From the NCBI GenBank assembly GCA_934565775.1, contig CAKTIN010000041.1:1-16624 (forward strand): DNA of 16,624 bases. Reading direction: 5' to 3'. The DNA is from an uncultured Oscillospiraceae bacterium. GTDB lineage: Bacteria > Bacillota > Clostridia > Oscillospirales > Oscillospiraceae. The notes under the pieces were generated by a model, which searched no databases, had not been told where the DNA came from, and saw only the letters and a program-made list of their open reading frames with translations. How positions within the stretch are numbered: the stretch's first letter is position 1; every line of letters begins with the position of its first letter. Below, one piece after another: positions 1 through 7,384 of the stretch. The translations under genes were made by a program, and so were the position numbers.

Positions 1-2
1 AG

Positions 3-1472
3 GATGTGGAGCTGGAGGACGCCTTTGAGAACATGGGCGCGCAGCTGGTCCGCGAGGTCGCTACCAAGACCAACGATGTGGCCGGCGACGGCACCACCAC
101 CGCTACCCTGCTGGCGCAGGCCATCATTCGCGAGGGCCTGAAGAACGTGACCGCCGGGGCCAACCCCATGGTCATGCGGAAGGGCATTGAGAAGGCCGTG
201 GATACCGCCGTGGAGTCCATCAAGGCCAATTCCGTCTCCGTCAGCGGCTCCGAGGCCATTGCCCGGGTCGGCACCGTGTCCTCCGGCGATGAGTCCGTGG
301 GCAAGCTGATTGCCGAGGCCATGGAGAAGGTCGGCACCGACGGCGTTATCACCATCGAGGAGTCCAAGACCGCCGAAACCGGCCTGGACGTGGTGGAAGG
401 GATGCAGTTTGACCGGGGCTATATCTCCCCCTATATGGTCACCGACACCGACAAGATGGAGGCCGTTCTGGACGATCCCTATATCCTCATTACCGATAAG
501 AAGATCTCCTCCATCCAGGAGATTCTCCCCGTGCTGGAGAGCGTAGTCAAGACCGGCAAGAAGATGATGATCATTGCCGAGGATGTGGACGGCGACGCCC
601 TGGCCACCCTGCTGGTCAACCGTCTGCGCGGCAACTTCAACTGCGTGTGCGTCAAGGCCCCCGGCTTCGGCGACCGCCGGAAGGAAATGCTCCAGGATAT
701 CGCCATTCTCACCGGCGGTACCGTCATTGCCTCTGAGCTGAACATGGAGCTCAGCGAGGCCACCATCGCAGATCTGGGCACCTGCCGTCAGGTCAAGGTC
801 ACCAAGGACACCACCACCATCGTGGACGGCGCCGGTGATCCCGCCGCCATCGCCGATCGGAGCAACGTCATCCGTGCCTCCATCGCCACCACCACTTCCG
901 ATTACGACCGGGAGAAGCTGCAGGAGCGTCTGGCTAAGCTGGCTGGCGGCGTAGCCGTCATCCGTGTGGGCGCGCAGACCGAGGTCGCCATGAAGGAGCA
1001 GAAGCTCCGCGTGGAGGACGCCCTGAACGCAGCCCGCGCCGCTGTGGAAGAGGGCATCGTGGCCGGCGGCGGCACCGCTTATGTCAACGCCATCCCCGCT
1101 GTGGAGAAGCTGATTGCCAAGCTGTCCGGCGACGAAAAGACCGGTGCACAGATCATCGCCAAGGCCCTGCAGGCCCCCATCCGTCAGATCGCCGAGAACG
1201 CCGGTGTGGACGGCTCCGTGGTCTTTGAGAAGATCAAGAACTCCAAGAAGAACGGCTACGGCTACAACGCCTACACCGAGACCTACTGCGACATGATTCC
1301 CAGCGGTATCGTGGATCCCACCAAGGTGACCCGCTCCGCTCTGGAGAACGCCGCTTCCATCTGCGCCTGCGTGTTGACCACCGAATCCCTGGTGGTAGAT
1401 AAGCCCGATCCCGCCGGTGACGCTGCCGCTGCTGCGGCCGCTGCCCAGGGCGGCATGGGCGGTATGTACTAA
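3..1472 (+). CDS. groEL: 60 kDa chaperonin GroEL, 5' truncated by window edge
   Basis: Cytosolic group I chaperonin. It forms double seven-membered rings that, with GroES, fold proteins at the cost of ATP. The frame is already open at the left edge (codon GAT at 3-5), and about 60 N-terminal residues lie outside the window. What remains aligns throughout with Gro[20 protein letters not shown], the nucleotide-binding GDGTTTAT, the apical-domain stretch [16 protein letters not shown], then [38 protein letters not shown], and the ATP-hydrolysis region ending in [15 protein letters not shown]. The tail is an alanine run followed by GGMGGMY, a short version of the usual Gly-Met C-terminus, with Tyr where Met is normal. 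groES would be expected just upstream, outside the window. A strong terminator follows at 1566-1606. Identity is essentially certain. Confidence 0.98.
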   Translation, partial: DVELEDAFENMGAQLVREVATKTNDVAGDGTTTATLLAQAIIREGLKNVTAGANPMVMRKGIEKAVDTAVESIKANSVSVSGSEAIARVGTVSSGDESVGKLIAEAMEKVGTDGVITIEESKTAETGLDVVEGMQFDRGYISPYMVTDTDKMEAVLDDPYILITDKKISSIQEILPVLESVVKTGKKMMIIAEDVDGDALATLLVNRLRGNFNCVCVKAPGFGDRRKEMLQDIAILTGGTVIASELNMELSEATIADLGTCRQVKVTKDTTTIVDGAGDPAAIADRSNVIRASIATTTSDYDREKLQERLAKLAGGVAVIRVGAQTEVAMKEQKLRVEDALNAARAAVEEGIVAGGGTAYVNAIPAVEKLIAKLSGDEKTGAQIIAKALQAPIRQIAENAGVDGSVVFEKIKNSKKNGYGYNAYTETYCDMIPSGIVDPTKVTRSALENAASICACVLTTESLVVDKPDPAGDAAAAAAAAQGGMGGMY

Positions 1473-1486
1473 GCCGCACCGCAAAG

Positions 1487-1545
1487 GCTTGAAATTGCCT
1501 GATCGTTTGGGCGCGTAAGAACAGGCCCGCGCCCGGAAATCAAGC
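1487..1545 (+). other. Structured 3' untranslated region of groEL
   Basis: Between the groEL stop and its terminator, the RNA can form a perfect 7-bp stem (GGGCGCG 1509-1515 with CGCGCCC 1528-1534, 12-nt loop). An outer 6-bp pairing encloses it (GCTTGA 1487-1492 with TCAAGC 1540-1545). There is no T-tract, so it is not a terminator by itself. It may stabilise the 3' end; the function is unknown. Confidence 0.4.
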
Positions 1546-1565
1546 GCATTGCAAAAACCAACAAG

Positions 1566-1606
1566 CTCCGGCATCTGCCTTAGGCAGGTGCCGGAGTTTT
1601 CTTTTT
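1566..1606 (+). terminator. Intrinsic terminator of groEL
   Basis: A 14-bp stem (CTCCGGCATCTGCC 1566-1579 with GGCAGGTGCCGGAG 1583-1596, one T-G wobble) has a TTA loop and is followed directly by TTTTCTTTTT. This is a textbook Rho-independent terminator 94 bases after the groEL stop. Confidence 0.95.
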
Positions 1607-1793
1607 CAACAGGTCCCTGGAGCATTCCGTTTTCCCCAAAAAGGGCTTTTCCAAAATGGCCGGGCCGGGAGAACCCTACACGGTTTGCAGACCTGCCCCA
1701 AAATGCGCCGTCTCCCCTTCCTCACCCGGGCAAGCCCGCAGTGCGGGAGTGCCCCGGCCCGATCCCCACTTGATTCTGCGCCATCGCTCTGCT
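1607..1793. other. Unassigned GC-rich spacer with one hairpin
   Basis: This stretch lies between the groEL terminator and the first recognisable recombinase codons. I see no credible gene in it: open frames here have no SD sequence and no recognisable protein. It contains a stem-loop at 1725-1757: GGGCA 1728-1732 with TGCCC 1750-1754, a symmetric AG/AG internal loop, then CCCGC 1735-1739 with GCGGG 1743-1747 around AGT. No T-tract follows. It probably contains the junction where the mobile element was truncated, but I cannot place that junction exactly. Confidence 0.4.
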
Positions 1794-2228
1794 TCTGCAA
1801 GTGAACGGCGTATTCAAGCCATCGACAAGGCCATTGAAGGGTTGTTTGAAGCGAATATCTCCGGCAAAATCACCGATGAGCGTTTCACAAAAATGACCGC
1901 CAACTACGAAAAGGAGCAGAAGGAACTACTGAAGCTCGTAGCTGACGGCAAGAAAAAGCTGCTGGATGCAGAGCAAACCAAGGTGGATTTGAGGCTGCTG
2001 ATGAAAGCGCTGCGAGACTATACGGACATCCGGCAGCTTACGCCGGAGATCGTTAATGCGCTGATTCGCCGCATTGAAGTCCACAGCAAGGATAAGGAGA
2101 CCAAGAAGGTCAAGGTGGGTATTTACTTCACTGCCGTGGGACTGTTCTCACTTCCTACGGAAAAGGAAATGCAGGCGGCAATGGAGGAGATCCGCCAAAA
2201 CCCACAGCAATTCAAACTTTCTGCATAA
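1794..2228 (+). pseudogene. C-terminal remnant of a large serine recombinase (Tn4451/TnpX-like)
   Basis: The readable frame from about residue ERRIQAIDKAIEGLFEANISG (codon 1803) to the TAA at 2226-2228 matches the C-terminal region of large serine recombinases of clostridial integrative elements (the DUF4368-type end). It shows GKITDERFTKM, a YEKEQKELLKLV coiled-coil segment, LTPEIVNALIRRIEVHSKD, and a final basic beta-stretch KKVKVGIYFTAVG. The N-terminal catalytic domain (active-site Ser), the zinc ribbon and any start codon are missing. About 145 residues remain of a family that usually runs to 500-600. An in-frame ATG at 1656 only adds unrelated GC-rich sequence and has no SD. AAA/GAA/ATT codons are much more frequent than in the flanking genes, which fits foreign origin. 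It cannot recombine DNA and is best read as a decayed relic of an excised or deleted element. Confidence 0.82.
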
Positions 2229-2236
2229 AGCAGAAC

Positions 2237-2268
2237 ACGGTGCAGCCTCTTTTCAGAGACTGCACCGT
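2237..2268. repeat. Stem-loop closing the recombinase remnant
   Basis: A 9-bp perfect stem (ACGGTGCAG 2237-2245 with CTGCACCGT 2260-2268), then one C/A mismatch, then CTCT/AGAG around a TTTC loop. It starts 9 bases after the recombinase stop codon. Neither side has a proper T-tract (ATCCTACATAAAAA follows on +), so it is at most a weak terminator. Hairpins in this position are common after recombinase genes of mobile elements. Confidence 0.55.
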
Positions 2269-2344
2269 ATCCTACATAAAAACTTCGTTATCCGCCCGTG
2301 GCAAAAGCGGCAGGGATTTTATGCGTGGGCGGCCCGGCCTGTTC

Positions 2345-3229
2345 CTACAGTCCCGGCTCCTGCATTTCCCGGCGAACCTGCTCCAGAAACGTCTCCGCCG
2401 CCCGGCTGAGGGCCGCATAGCGCTTCCAGACTAGGGCGTGATGCAGCTCCAGGGGCGGGCACAGGGGCCGGAAGCACATATCCGGGGCCAGCTGCCCGCC
2501 CAGCCGGTCCTCGCTGGTCAAAAAGCAGCCCAGGCCGCTGCGGGCAAAGGGGACCGGGCTGCCGTTGACCACATTGTAAGTCGCGGCCAGGTCCATATGC
2601 TCCGGCTCCGTCCCGGCCCAGAGGGCGATCTGCCGCTGAAGCCCCGCCCGGCGGCAGACAGTCAGCGGAACCGCCAGCAGATCCTCCCGGCTCACCGCCT
2701 CCTTCGCCGCCAGCGGATGCTCTGCCGGGAGCAGCAGCCCCCAGCGGGAGGAATCCCCCAGGGGCAGGTTGTCGTATTTCATCGCGTCCACCGGCTCCAG
2801 CAGGACGGCAAAATCCAGCGTCCCATGGTCCAGACGCTCGGTAATATCCGTAGCGTCGCTGCTGTAAAAATGGAAGCACACGCCGGGGTGCGCCTGCCGG
2901 AGGGCCGTCGCCGCCCGGAGGACCCGGTCCGTGGGTGAGCCGCCCACCGCGATCTCCCCGGAGAGCCCCGCCTCCTCCGCGCCAAGCTCCCGCCGGGTCT
3001 TTTCCAGCAGGCTCAGGATCTCCTCCGCCCGCTTGCGCAGGAGCACCCCCTCCTGAGTCAGGGTAATGTTCCGCTTTCCCCGGATCAGGAGGGTCCTTCC
3101 CAGCTCCCGCTCCAGCTCCTGAAGCTGCTTGGTCAGAGAGGGCTGAGACAGATGCAGGCTCTCCGCCGCCCGGGTGATGCTCCCCTCCCGGGCCACAGCC
3201 AGAAAGCCCCGCAGGATCCGAATTTCCAT
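2345..3229 (-). CDS. LysR-family transcriptional regulator, divergent from a MATE exporter
   Basis: LysR-type activator/repressor of 294 residues. The N-terminal winged helix-turn-helix is clear (FLAVAREGSITRAAESLHLS, then QPSLTKQLQELERELG and RTLLIRGKRNITLTQEG, residues ~9-65). A linker helix and a periplasmic-binding-like effector domain of the usual size follow; its ligand cannot be read from sequence. The start is ATG at 3229-3227: AGGTG (3240-3236) lies six bases upstream. An in-frame GTG at 3238 overlaps that SD and is less likely. The promoter TTGAAA-N17-TATAAT puts +1 near 3241, so the leader is only about a dozen bases. LysR regulators usually control the divergent neighbour and themselves, so the MATE gene starting at 3369 is the probable target. 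Family certain, target inferred. Confidence 0.93.
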   Translation of the reverse strand: MEIRILRGFLAVAREGSITRAAESLHLSQPSLTKQLQELERELGRTLLIRGKRNITLTQEGVLLRKRAEEILSLLEKTRRELGAEEAGLSGEIAVGGSPTDRVLRAATALRQAHPGVCFHFYSSDATDITERLDHGTLDFAVLLEPVDAMKYDNLPLGDSSRWGLLLPAEHPLAAKEAVSREDLLAVPLTVCRRAGLQRQIALWAGTEPEHMDLAATYNVVNGSPVPFARSGLGCFLTSEDRLGGQLAPDMCFRPLCPPLELHHALVWKRYAALSRAAETFLEQVRREMQEPGL

Positions 3230-3247
3230 ATTGTTCACCTCGTCTCT

Positions 3248-3276
3248 ATTATAGCCGGTCTTATTATGCTTTTCAA
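3248..3276 (-). promoter_or_regulatory. Sigma-A promoter of the lysR gene
   Basis: On the minus strand, TTGAAA (3276-3271) and a perfect TATAAT (3253-3248) are separated by exactly 17 bases. The predicted start is about 3241, immediately before the SD. The -35 hexamer lies inside the left arm of the dyad at 3270-3296, so a protein bound there would block it. Confidence 0.75.
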
Positions 3277-3296
3277 CTATGATAAGCCATTGAAAA
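3270..3296. promoter_or_regulatory. Inverted repeat, probable LysR operator
   Basis: Perfect 7-bp arms TTTTCAA (3270-3276) and TTGAAAA (3290-3296) are separated by 13 bp. LysR-type binding sites are AT-rich dyads of the T-N11-A kind, and the size and divergent intergenic location match. A second imperfect dyad, CTTATTAT (3260-3267) with ATGATAAG (3279-3286), overlaps it. One arm covers the lysR -35. The other ends seven bases before the -35 of the MATE promoter, the usual position for activation. Confidence 0.6.
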
Positions 3297-3303
3297 TTAG
3301 TAT

Positions 3304-3332
3304 TTGCGATTCAACCCGTCAAGGCGTATACT
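3304..3332 (+). promoter_or_regulatory. Sigma-A promoter of the MATE gene
   Basis: TTGCGA (3304-3309; 4 of 6 to consensus) and TATACT (3327-3332; 5 of 6) have a 17-base spacer. The predicted start is near 3339, about 30 bases before the ATG. The weak -35 fits a promoter needing an activator bound at the dyad just upstream. Confidence 0.65.
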
Positions 3333-3368
3333 GATGTGCGGAAACAATAGAGAAAGAAGCATTTTAAT

Positions 3369-4760
3369 ATGGAAATTGTTCAGAAAAAGCGGCAGATGGA
3401 TATGCTCCACGGGTCGATCTGGGACAAGATTCCCCTCTTCGCCCTTCCCGTTGCCGCCACAGCCATTTTGGGGCAGCTTTTCAACGCCTCGGATGTTGCC
3501 ATTGTGGGCAACTTTGCCGGGGCGGACCGCACCATAGCCGTGGCCGCTGTGGGGGCGAACAGTTCGATCATCAGCTTGATCGTCAATCTGTTCCTGGGGA
3601 TCGCTCTGGGCGCCAACGTGGTGATTGCCCATGCCATCGGCCAGGACGACCTGCGCTCGGCCCAGCGTGCCGTACACACCTCCATTCTCATCTCCCTGAT
3701 CGGCGGCGTGCTGGTTGCCGTCCTGGGGGAGATGATCGCAGCGCCCCTGCTGGGCCTTCTGAATGTGCCGGAGGATGTGCTGCCCGAGGCTCTGGCCTAT
3801 CTGCGCATTTATTTTCTCGGAATGCCGGTCATTCTGCTGTACAACTTCGAAGCAGCCATTTTCCGCAGCGTCGGCGATACCAAGGTCCCCCTGATCGCCC
3901 TGGCCGCCTCCGGGGTGCTGAACGTCTTTCTGAATCTGTTCTTTGTGATCGTTCTGCGCATGACCGTGGACGGCGTGGCCATTGCCACCGTTCTGTCCAA
4001 CGCCGTCAGCGCCATTCTGCTCTTCTTCCGTCTGTGTACGACGGACCAGGCGATCCGCGTAGACCGCAGGGAGCTCCGGATCGACTGGGCAATCTTCAAG
4101 CGCATTATCCGGATCGGCCTGCCCGCCGGGATTCAGAGCGCCGTCTTTGCCCTGTCGAATATTGTCATTCAGTCCGCGATCAACAGCCTGGGTAAGATCG
4201 TCATGGCGGCCTCCAGCGCGGCGCTGAATATTGAGATCATCACCTACGATATTGTAAACGCCTTCAGCCAGGCCTGCACCACCTTTGTCGGGCAGAACTT
4301 CGGCGCCGGGCAGATCAAGCGCTGCAAGCGGACGCTGCTGCTGTGCCTGACCGAGGGCATGGGCATTCTCGTCGTGGTCATGGTCACGGTGCTGTTCTTC
4401 GGCAAGCCCCTGCTGGCGATTTTCAACAACGACCCGGAGGTCGTGGAGACCGGCTACATCCGCCTGCTGCTCATTATGACCGCCCACAGCTTCAGCCTGG
4501 TTTATGAGGTCCTGTCCGGCTATCTCCGGGGCTTCGGGATCTCCCTGGTGCCGGCCCTTCTGACCATTCTGGGCGTGTGCGGGCTCCGGGTCGCTTGGAT
4601 TCGCTGGGTCTTCCCCCTGTCCCCCACCTTCCGGACCATTATGACCGTCTATCCCATCAGCCTTTCCGCCACGGCCCTGCTGCTGCTCATCGCCACGGTG
4701 TGCTATCACCCCGCCCGGCGCTTTACCGCCCGGCAGGCCGGTCCGAAGCGCCCGGAATAA
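3369..4760 (+). CDS. MATE-family multidrug/metabolite exporter
   Basis: Cation-coupled membrane antiporter of 463 residues, the normal length for this family, predicted to span the membrane about 12 times. Both MatE repeats are visible. The first starts at IPLFALPVAATAILGQLFNA (residue 21) and runs on with SDVAIVGNFAG. The second starts at RIIRIGLPAGIQSAVFALSN (residue 245) and includes FVGQNFGAGQ (306-315). It is closest in style to the clostridial NorM/DinF-like MATE proteins beside LysR regulators; the substrate cannot be inferred. The ATG at 3369 is preceded only by a weak AGAAAG SD; a later start at Met10 or Met12 would remove only the charged N-terminus. It is single-gene transcribed and ends at the bidirectional terminator 4799-4834, facing glgP. 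Confidence 0.94.
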   Translation: MEIVQKKRQMDMLHGSIWDKIPLFALPVAATAILGQLFNASDVAIVGNFAGADRTIAVAAVGANSSIISLIVNLFLGIALGANVVIAHAIGQDDLRSAQRAVHTSILISLIGGVLVAVLGEMIAAPLLGLLNVPEDVLPEALAYLRIYFLGMPVILLYNFEAAIFRSVGDTKVPLIALAASGVLNVFLNLFFVIVLRMTVDGVAIATVLSNAVSAILLFFRLCTTDQAIRVDRRELRIDWAIFKRIIRIGLPAGIQSAVFALSNIVIQSAINSLGKIVMAASSAALNIEIITYDIVNAFSQACTTFVGQNFGAGQIKRCKRTLLLCLTEGMGILVVVMVTVLFFGKPLLAIFNNDPEVVETGYIRLLLIMTAHSFSLVYEVLSGYLRGFGISLVPALLTILGVCGLRVAWIRWVFPLSPTFRTIMTVYPISLSATALLLLIATVCYHPARRFTARQAGPKRPE

Positions 4761-4798
4761 GGGGGCGCAAAGGTCCCTGCATTTCAATTGCCATACAA

Positions 4799-4834
4799 AA
4801 AGGGCACGCTTCTCAAGAAGCGCGCCCTTTCCTT
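4799..4834. terminator. Bidirectional terminator between MATE gene and glgP
   Basis: AAAGGGC (4799-4805) pairs with GCCCTTT (4824-4830). After an A/C mismatch, CGCTTC (4807-4812) pairs with GAAGCG (4817-4822) around a TCAA loop. CCTTTTA follows on + and TTTTTG on -, so it can end both convergent transcripts. Confidence 0.88.
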
Positions 4835-4856
4835 TTATGAGGATTTCCGTTGTCCC

Positions 4857-7193
4857 TTACTTAAAGGGCTCCACGTGCCAGATTTCCTTCGCGTACTGCC
4901 GGATGGTCCGATCAGAGGAGAACTTGCCGCTGGAGGCAATGTTCATCAGGCACTTCTTGCCGAAGGCCAGACGGTCCGCATAGTCCCGGTTGCAGCGGAG
5001 CTTCGCCTCAAAGTAGGAGGGGAAGTCCAGCAGCAGGAAGTAATGGTCCGGGCGGTGCCAGGAGGCCCCGTCCAGCAGAGCGTGATACAGCTCCCGCTGA
5101 TCGTCGTCCGTGGGGACGGTGCCGTCCACCAGAGTATCCACCACCCGGTGGATCTCCGGGTTGGAATCATACACGTTCCGGGCCCAGTAGGTATCCCGCA
5201 CGGCGTTGATCTCATCCACCGTCGCGCCAAAGATATAGTTGTTCTCCAGGCCGGCCTGTCGGACAATCTCCACATTGGCGCCGTCCATGGTGCCCAAAGT
5301 CACGGCGCCGTTCATCATGAGCTTCATGTTGCCGGTGCCGGAGGCCTCTGTGCCCGCAGGAGAGATCTGCTCGGACACATCCGCCGCAGGGATGATGTGC
5401 TCTGCATAGGAGACGTTGTAGTTCTGGACGAACACGACCTTCAGCTTATCCCGCACTCTGGGGTCGTTGTCATTGTTAATGAGCTTGGCGATCCGGTTGA
5501 TATACCGGATAATGGCCTTCGCCCGGACGTAACCGGGGGCGGACTTTGCGCCGAAGATATACACCGTGGGGTAGAAGTCCTGGAGCTTGCCGTCCTTCAG
5601 CTGGAAGTAAATGTTCATAATGGACAGGGCGTTCATCAGCTGCCGCTTGTACTCATGCAGCCGCTTGACCTGCACGTCAAACATGAAGTCCGGGTTGATG
5701 ATCTCGTGCTCCAGCTTGTCGATCACCGCCGCCAGCTGCATCTTCTTCTCATGCTTGATGAGATTGAACTGCCGGGCCATGTCGTCGTTGATCATGGGCT
5801 TGAGCTCCGCCAGCTTATCCAGGTCCGTGAGGAAGTCCCCGCCTACCCGGTACTTGATCAGCTGGGTCAGCTCGGGATTGCACAGGCCCAGCCACCGCCG
5901 GGGGGTCACGCCGTTGGTCTTGTTCTGGAACCGGTCGGGATACACCGCGTACCAGTCCTTGAACAGGTCGTTCTCCAGGATCTTCGTGTGAATCTCCGCC
6001 ACGCCGTTGACATAGCTGGAGACGTAGACCGACAGGTTCGCCATATGAGCGGTGTTGTCCTTGACGATGAAGAGGTTGGGATGCTCGCTCTTCAGCTTGG
6101 CATCGATCCGCAGGATAATGTCGCAGATCTCCGGCACCACGCTGCGCAGCAGGTCCATATTCCACTTCTCCAGCGCCTCGCCCATCACCGTGTGGTTGGT
6201 ATAGGAGAAGGTCTTTTGGGCGGTCTGGAAGCTCTGCTCAAAGGTCATACCCTCCAGCATCAGCAGCCGGATGAGCTCGGGGATGGACATAGCCGGGTGG
6301 GTGTCGTTCAGCTGCACGGCGTTAAACTCCGCGAAGCGGCTGAAGTCGGCGCCGTGGGCCTCCTTATAGTTGCGGATAATATCCTGCAGGGAGGCGGAGG
6401 ACAGCACATACTGCTGCTTCACCCGCAGACGCTTGCCTTCCCAGGTGGAGTCGTTGGGGTACAGGACCCGGGTAATATCCTCGGCCTTATTCTTATTGTC
6501 CAGGGCCTTCTGATAATCCTGGGCATTGAAGGCATCGAAATCCAGCTCCTCCTCGGCCTCGCACTGCCACAGGCGCAGGGTGCCGATATTGTCCGTCTCA
6601 TAGCCGATCACCGGCACGTCATAGGGCACGGCCAGGATGGTCTGGTCCGCAAACTGGACCTTCACCGTGTGGTTATACCGGCGGTAGGACCAGGGGTCGC
6701 CAAACTTGCTCCAGTCATCGGCGGTCTCCTTCTGGCTTCCGTCGGCGTCAAAGCGCTGCTTGAACAGGCCAAAGCGATACCGCAGGCCATAACCGGACAG
6801 CGGCAGATCGCAGGTCGCGGCGGAGTCCAGGAAGCAGGCGGCCAGACGGCCCAGGCCGCCGTTGCCCAGGGCGGCGTCCTCGATCTCCTCCAGGCAGGTC
6901 AGGTCCACGCCCTGCTCGGCAAAGGCCTGCTTCAGATCCTCCAGAATCCCCAGATTATACAGATTGCTGTACACCAGCCGGCCGATAAGGTACTCCGCAG
7001 AGAAGTAATAGGCCTTCCGCCCCCGCATCCGGGAGTGGCGGCTGTTGCCCCAGGCGTCGCTGATGGACATCATAATGACCTGGGCCAGGGCGTCGTGCAG
7101 CTCCGTGGGGGTCGCCTCCCGGAGGTCCACATCGCTCTGATACTTCAGCTGGGCCCGGGTCCAGTTGATAATGTGATTGCAGTCAAATTTCAT
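4857..7193 (-). CDS. glgP: Glycogen/alpha-glucan phosphorylase
   Basis: Cytosolic PLP-dependent enzyme that releases glucose-1-phosphate from the non-reducing ends of glycogen or maltodextrin. It is 778 residues, within the family's 750-840. It shows SAEYLIGR (65-72), the conserved GNGGLGRLAACFLDS (110-124), QLNDTHPA (294-301), the RFQNKTNGVTPRRW stretch (421-434), VKRLHEYKRQ (509-518), and the PLP signature EASGTGNMK with Schiff-base lysine at about residue 624, followed by NGAVTLGTMDGANVE. The start is ATG at 7193, with GGAG eight bases upstream; the in-frame extension to 7325 crosses the promoter and the leader hairpins and is not coding. It is transcribed alone: no other glg gene is in view. 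The well-defined promoter (7297-7325) and structured 100-base leader suggest control of its own. Confidence 0.97.
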   Translation of the reverse strand: MKFDCNHIINWTRAQLKYQSDVDLREATPTELHDALAQVIMMSISDAWGNSRHSRMRGRKAYYFSAEYLIGRLVYSNLYNLGILEDLKQAFAEQGVDLTCLEEIEDAALGNGGLGRLAACFLDSAATCDLPLSGYGLRYRFGLFKQRFDADGSQKETADDWSKFGDPWSYRRYNHTVKVQFADQTILAVPYDVPVIGYETDNIGTLRLWQCEAEEELDFDAFNAQDYQKALDNKNKAEDITRVLYPNDSTWEGKRLRVKQQYVLSSASLQDIIRNYKEAHGADFSRFAEFNAVQLNDTHPAMSIPELIRLLMLEGMTFEQSFQTAQKTFSYTNHTVMGEALEKWNMDLLRSVVPEICDIILRIDAKLKSEHPNLFIVKDNTAHMANLSVYVSSYVNGVAEIHTKILENDLFKDWYAVYPDRFQNKTNGVTPRRWLGLCNPELTQLIKYRVGGDFLTDLDKLAELKPMINDDMARQFNLIKHEKKMQLAAVIDKLEHEIINPDFMFDVQVKRLHEYKRQLMNALSIMNIYFQLKDGKLQDFYPTVYIFGAKSAPGYVRAKAIIRYINRIAKLINNDNDPRVRDKLKVVFVQNYNVSYAEHIIPAADVSEQISPAGTEASGTGNMKLMMNGAVTLGTMDGANVEIVRQAGLENNYIFGATVDEINAVRDTYWARNVYDSNPEIHRVVDTLVDGTVPTDDDQRELYHALLDGASWHRPDHYFLLLDFPSYFEAKLRCNRDYADRLAFGKKCLMNIASSGKFSSDRTIRQYAKEIWHVEPFK

Positions 7194-7226
7194 ATCAGAC
7201 GCTCCAATCGGTGCAAAAAGTTTGTA

Positions 7227-7256
7227 CGGCGCGGCGGGCTTTTCCCCCGGGCGCCG
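7227..7256 (-). promoter_or_regulatory. Hairpin in the glgP leader
   Basis: In the glgP 5' leader, CGGCGC (7256-7251) pairs with GCGCCG (7232-7227), and CGGG with CCCG inside, around a GGAAAAG-type loop. A T5 run follows eight bases later and the SD about 20 bases later. It could act as a leader structure or weak attenuator. I recognise no riboswitch class. Confidence 0.4.
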
Positions 7257-7272
7257 GAGTTTTTCCAAAGCA

Positions 7273-7288
7273 GCGGAGAGCTCTCCGC
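7273..7288. promoter_or_regulatory. 16-bp perfect palindrome at the glgP transcription start
   Basis: GCGGAGAGCTCTCCGC is a perfect palindrome with no spacer, lying at about +2 to +17 relative to the predicted glgP start. That is a classic repressor-operator position. As RNA it would be a tight 5' stem with a strained loop. The binding protein is unknown. Confidence 0.5.
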
Positions 7289-7296
7289 AAGAAGTA

Positions 7297-7325
7297 ATCT
7301 TACACTGTTTTCCTGTATTTGTCAA
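7297..7325 (-). promoter_or_regulatory. Sigma-A promoter of glgP
   Basis: A perfect TTGACA (7325-7320) is followed after 17 bases by TAAGAT (7302-7297; 5 of 6). The start is predicted near 7290, giving a leader of about 97 bases. It lies 60 bases beyond the mtaB stop, so glgP is not simply read through from mtaB. Confidence 0.85.
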
Positions 7326-7384
7326 GAGGAATGGGAAATATCCGGAAATTCAAACAGAAATTCATGGGTTTTCCGCTTAAAAAG

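Noticed and set aside
1656..1793. A protein start at ATG 1656 for the recombinase remnant
   Set aside because: No SD. The first ~45 residues are Pro/Ser/Arg-rich with no relation to recombinases, so the frame is open by chance before the true homology begins.
2269..2344. Intrinsic terminator for lysR just after its stop
   Set aside because: CCGCCC and GGGCGG can pair across a loop of about 30 bases, but there is no adjacent T-tract; too weak to call.
3297..4787. A 496-codon minus-strand open frame opposite the MATE gene
   Set aside because: Its product is a Gln/Gly/Asp/His-rich pattern without domains, caused by antisense reading of GC-rich codons. The MATE protein on the other strand is clearly real.
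7194..7325. A 44-residue N-terminal extension of glycogen phosphorylase
   Set aside because: It would be translated from sequence at and upstream of the predicted transcription start and through the palindrome and hairpin. The ATG at 7193 has a good SD.
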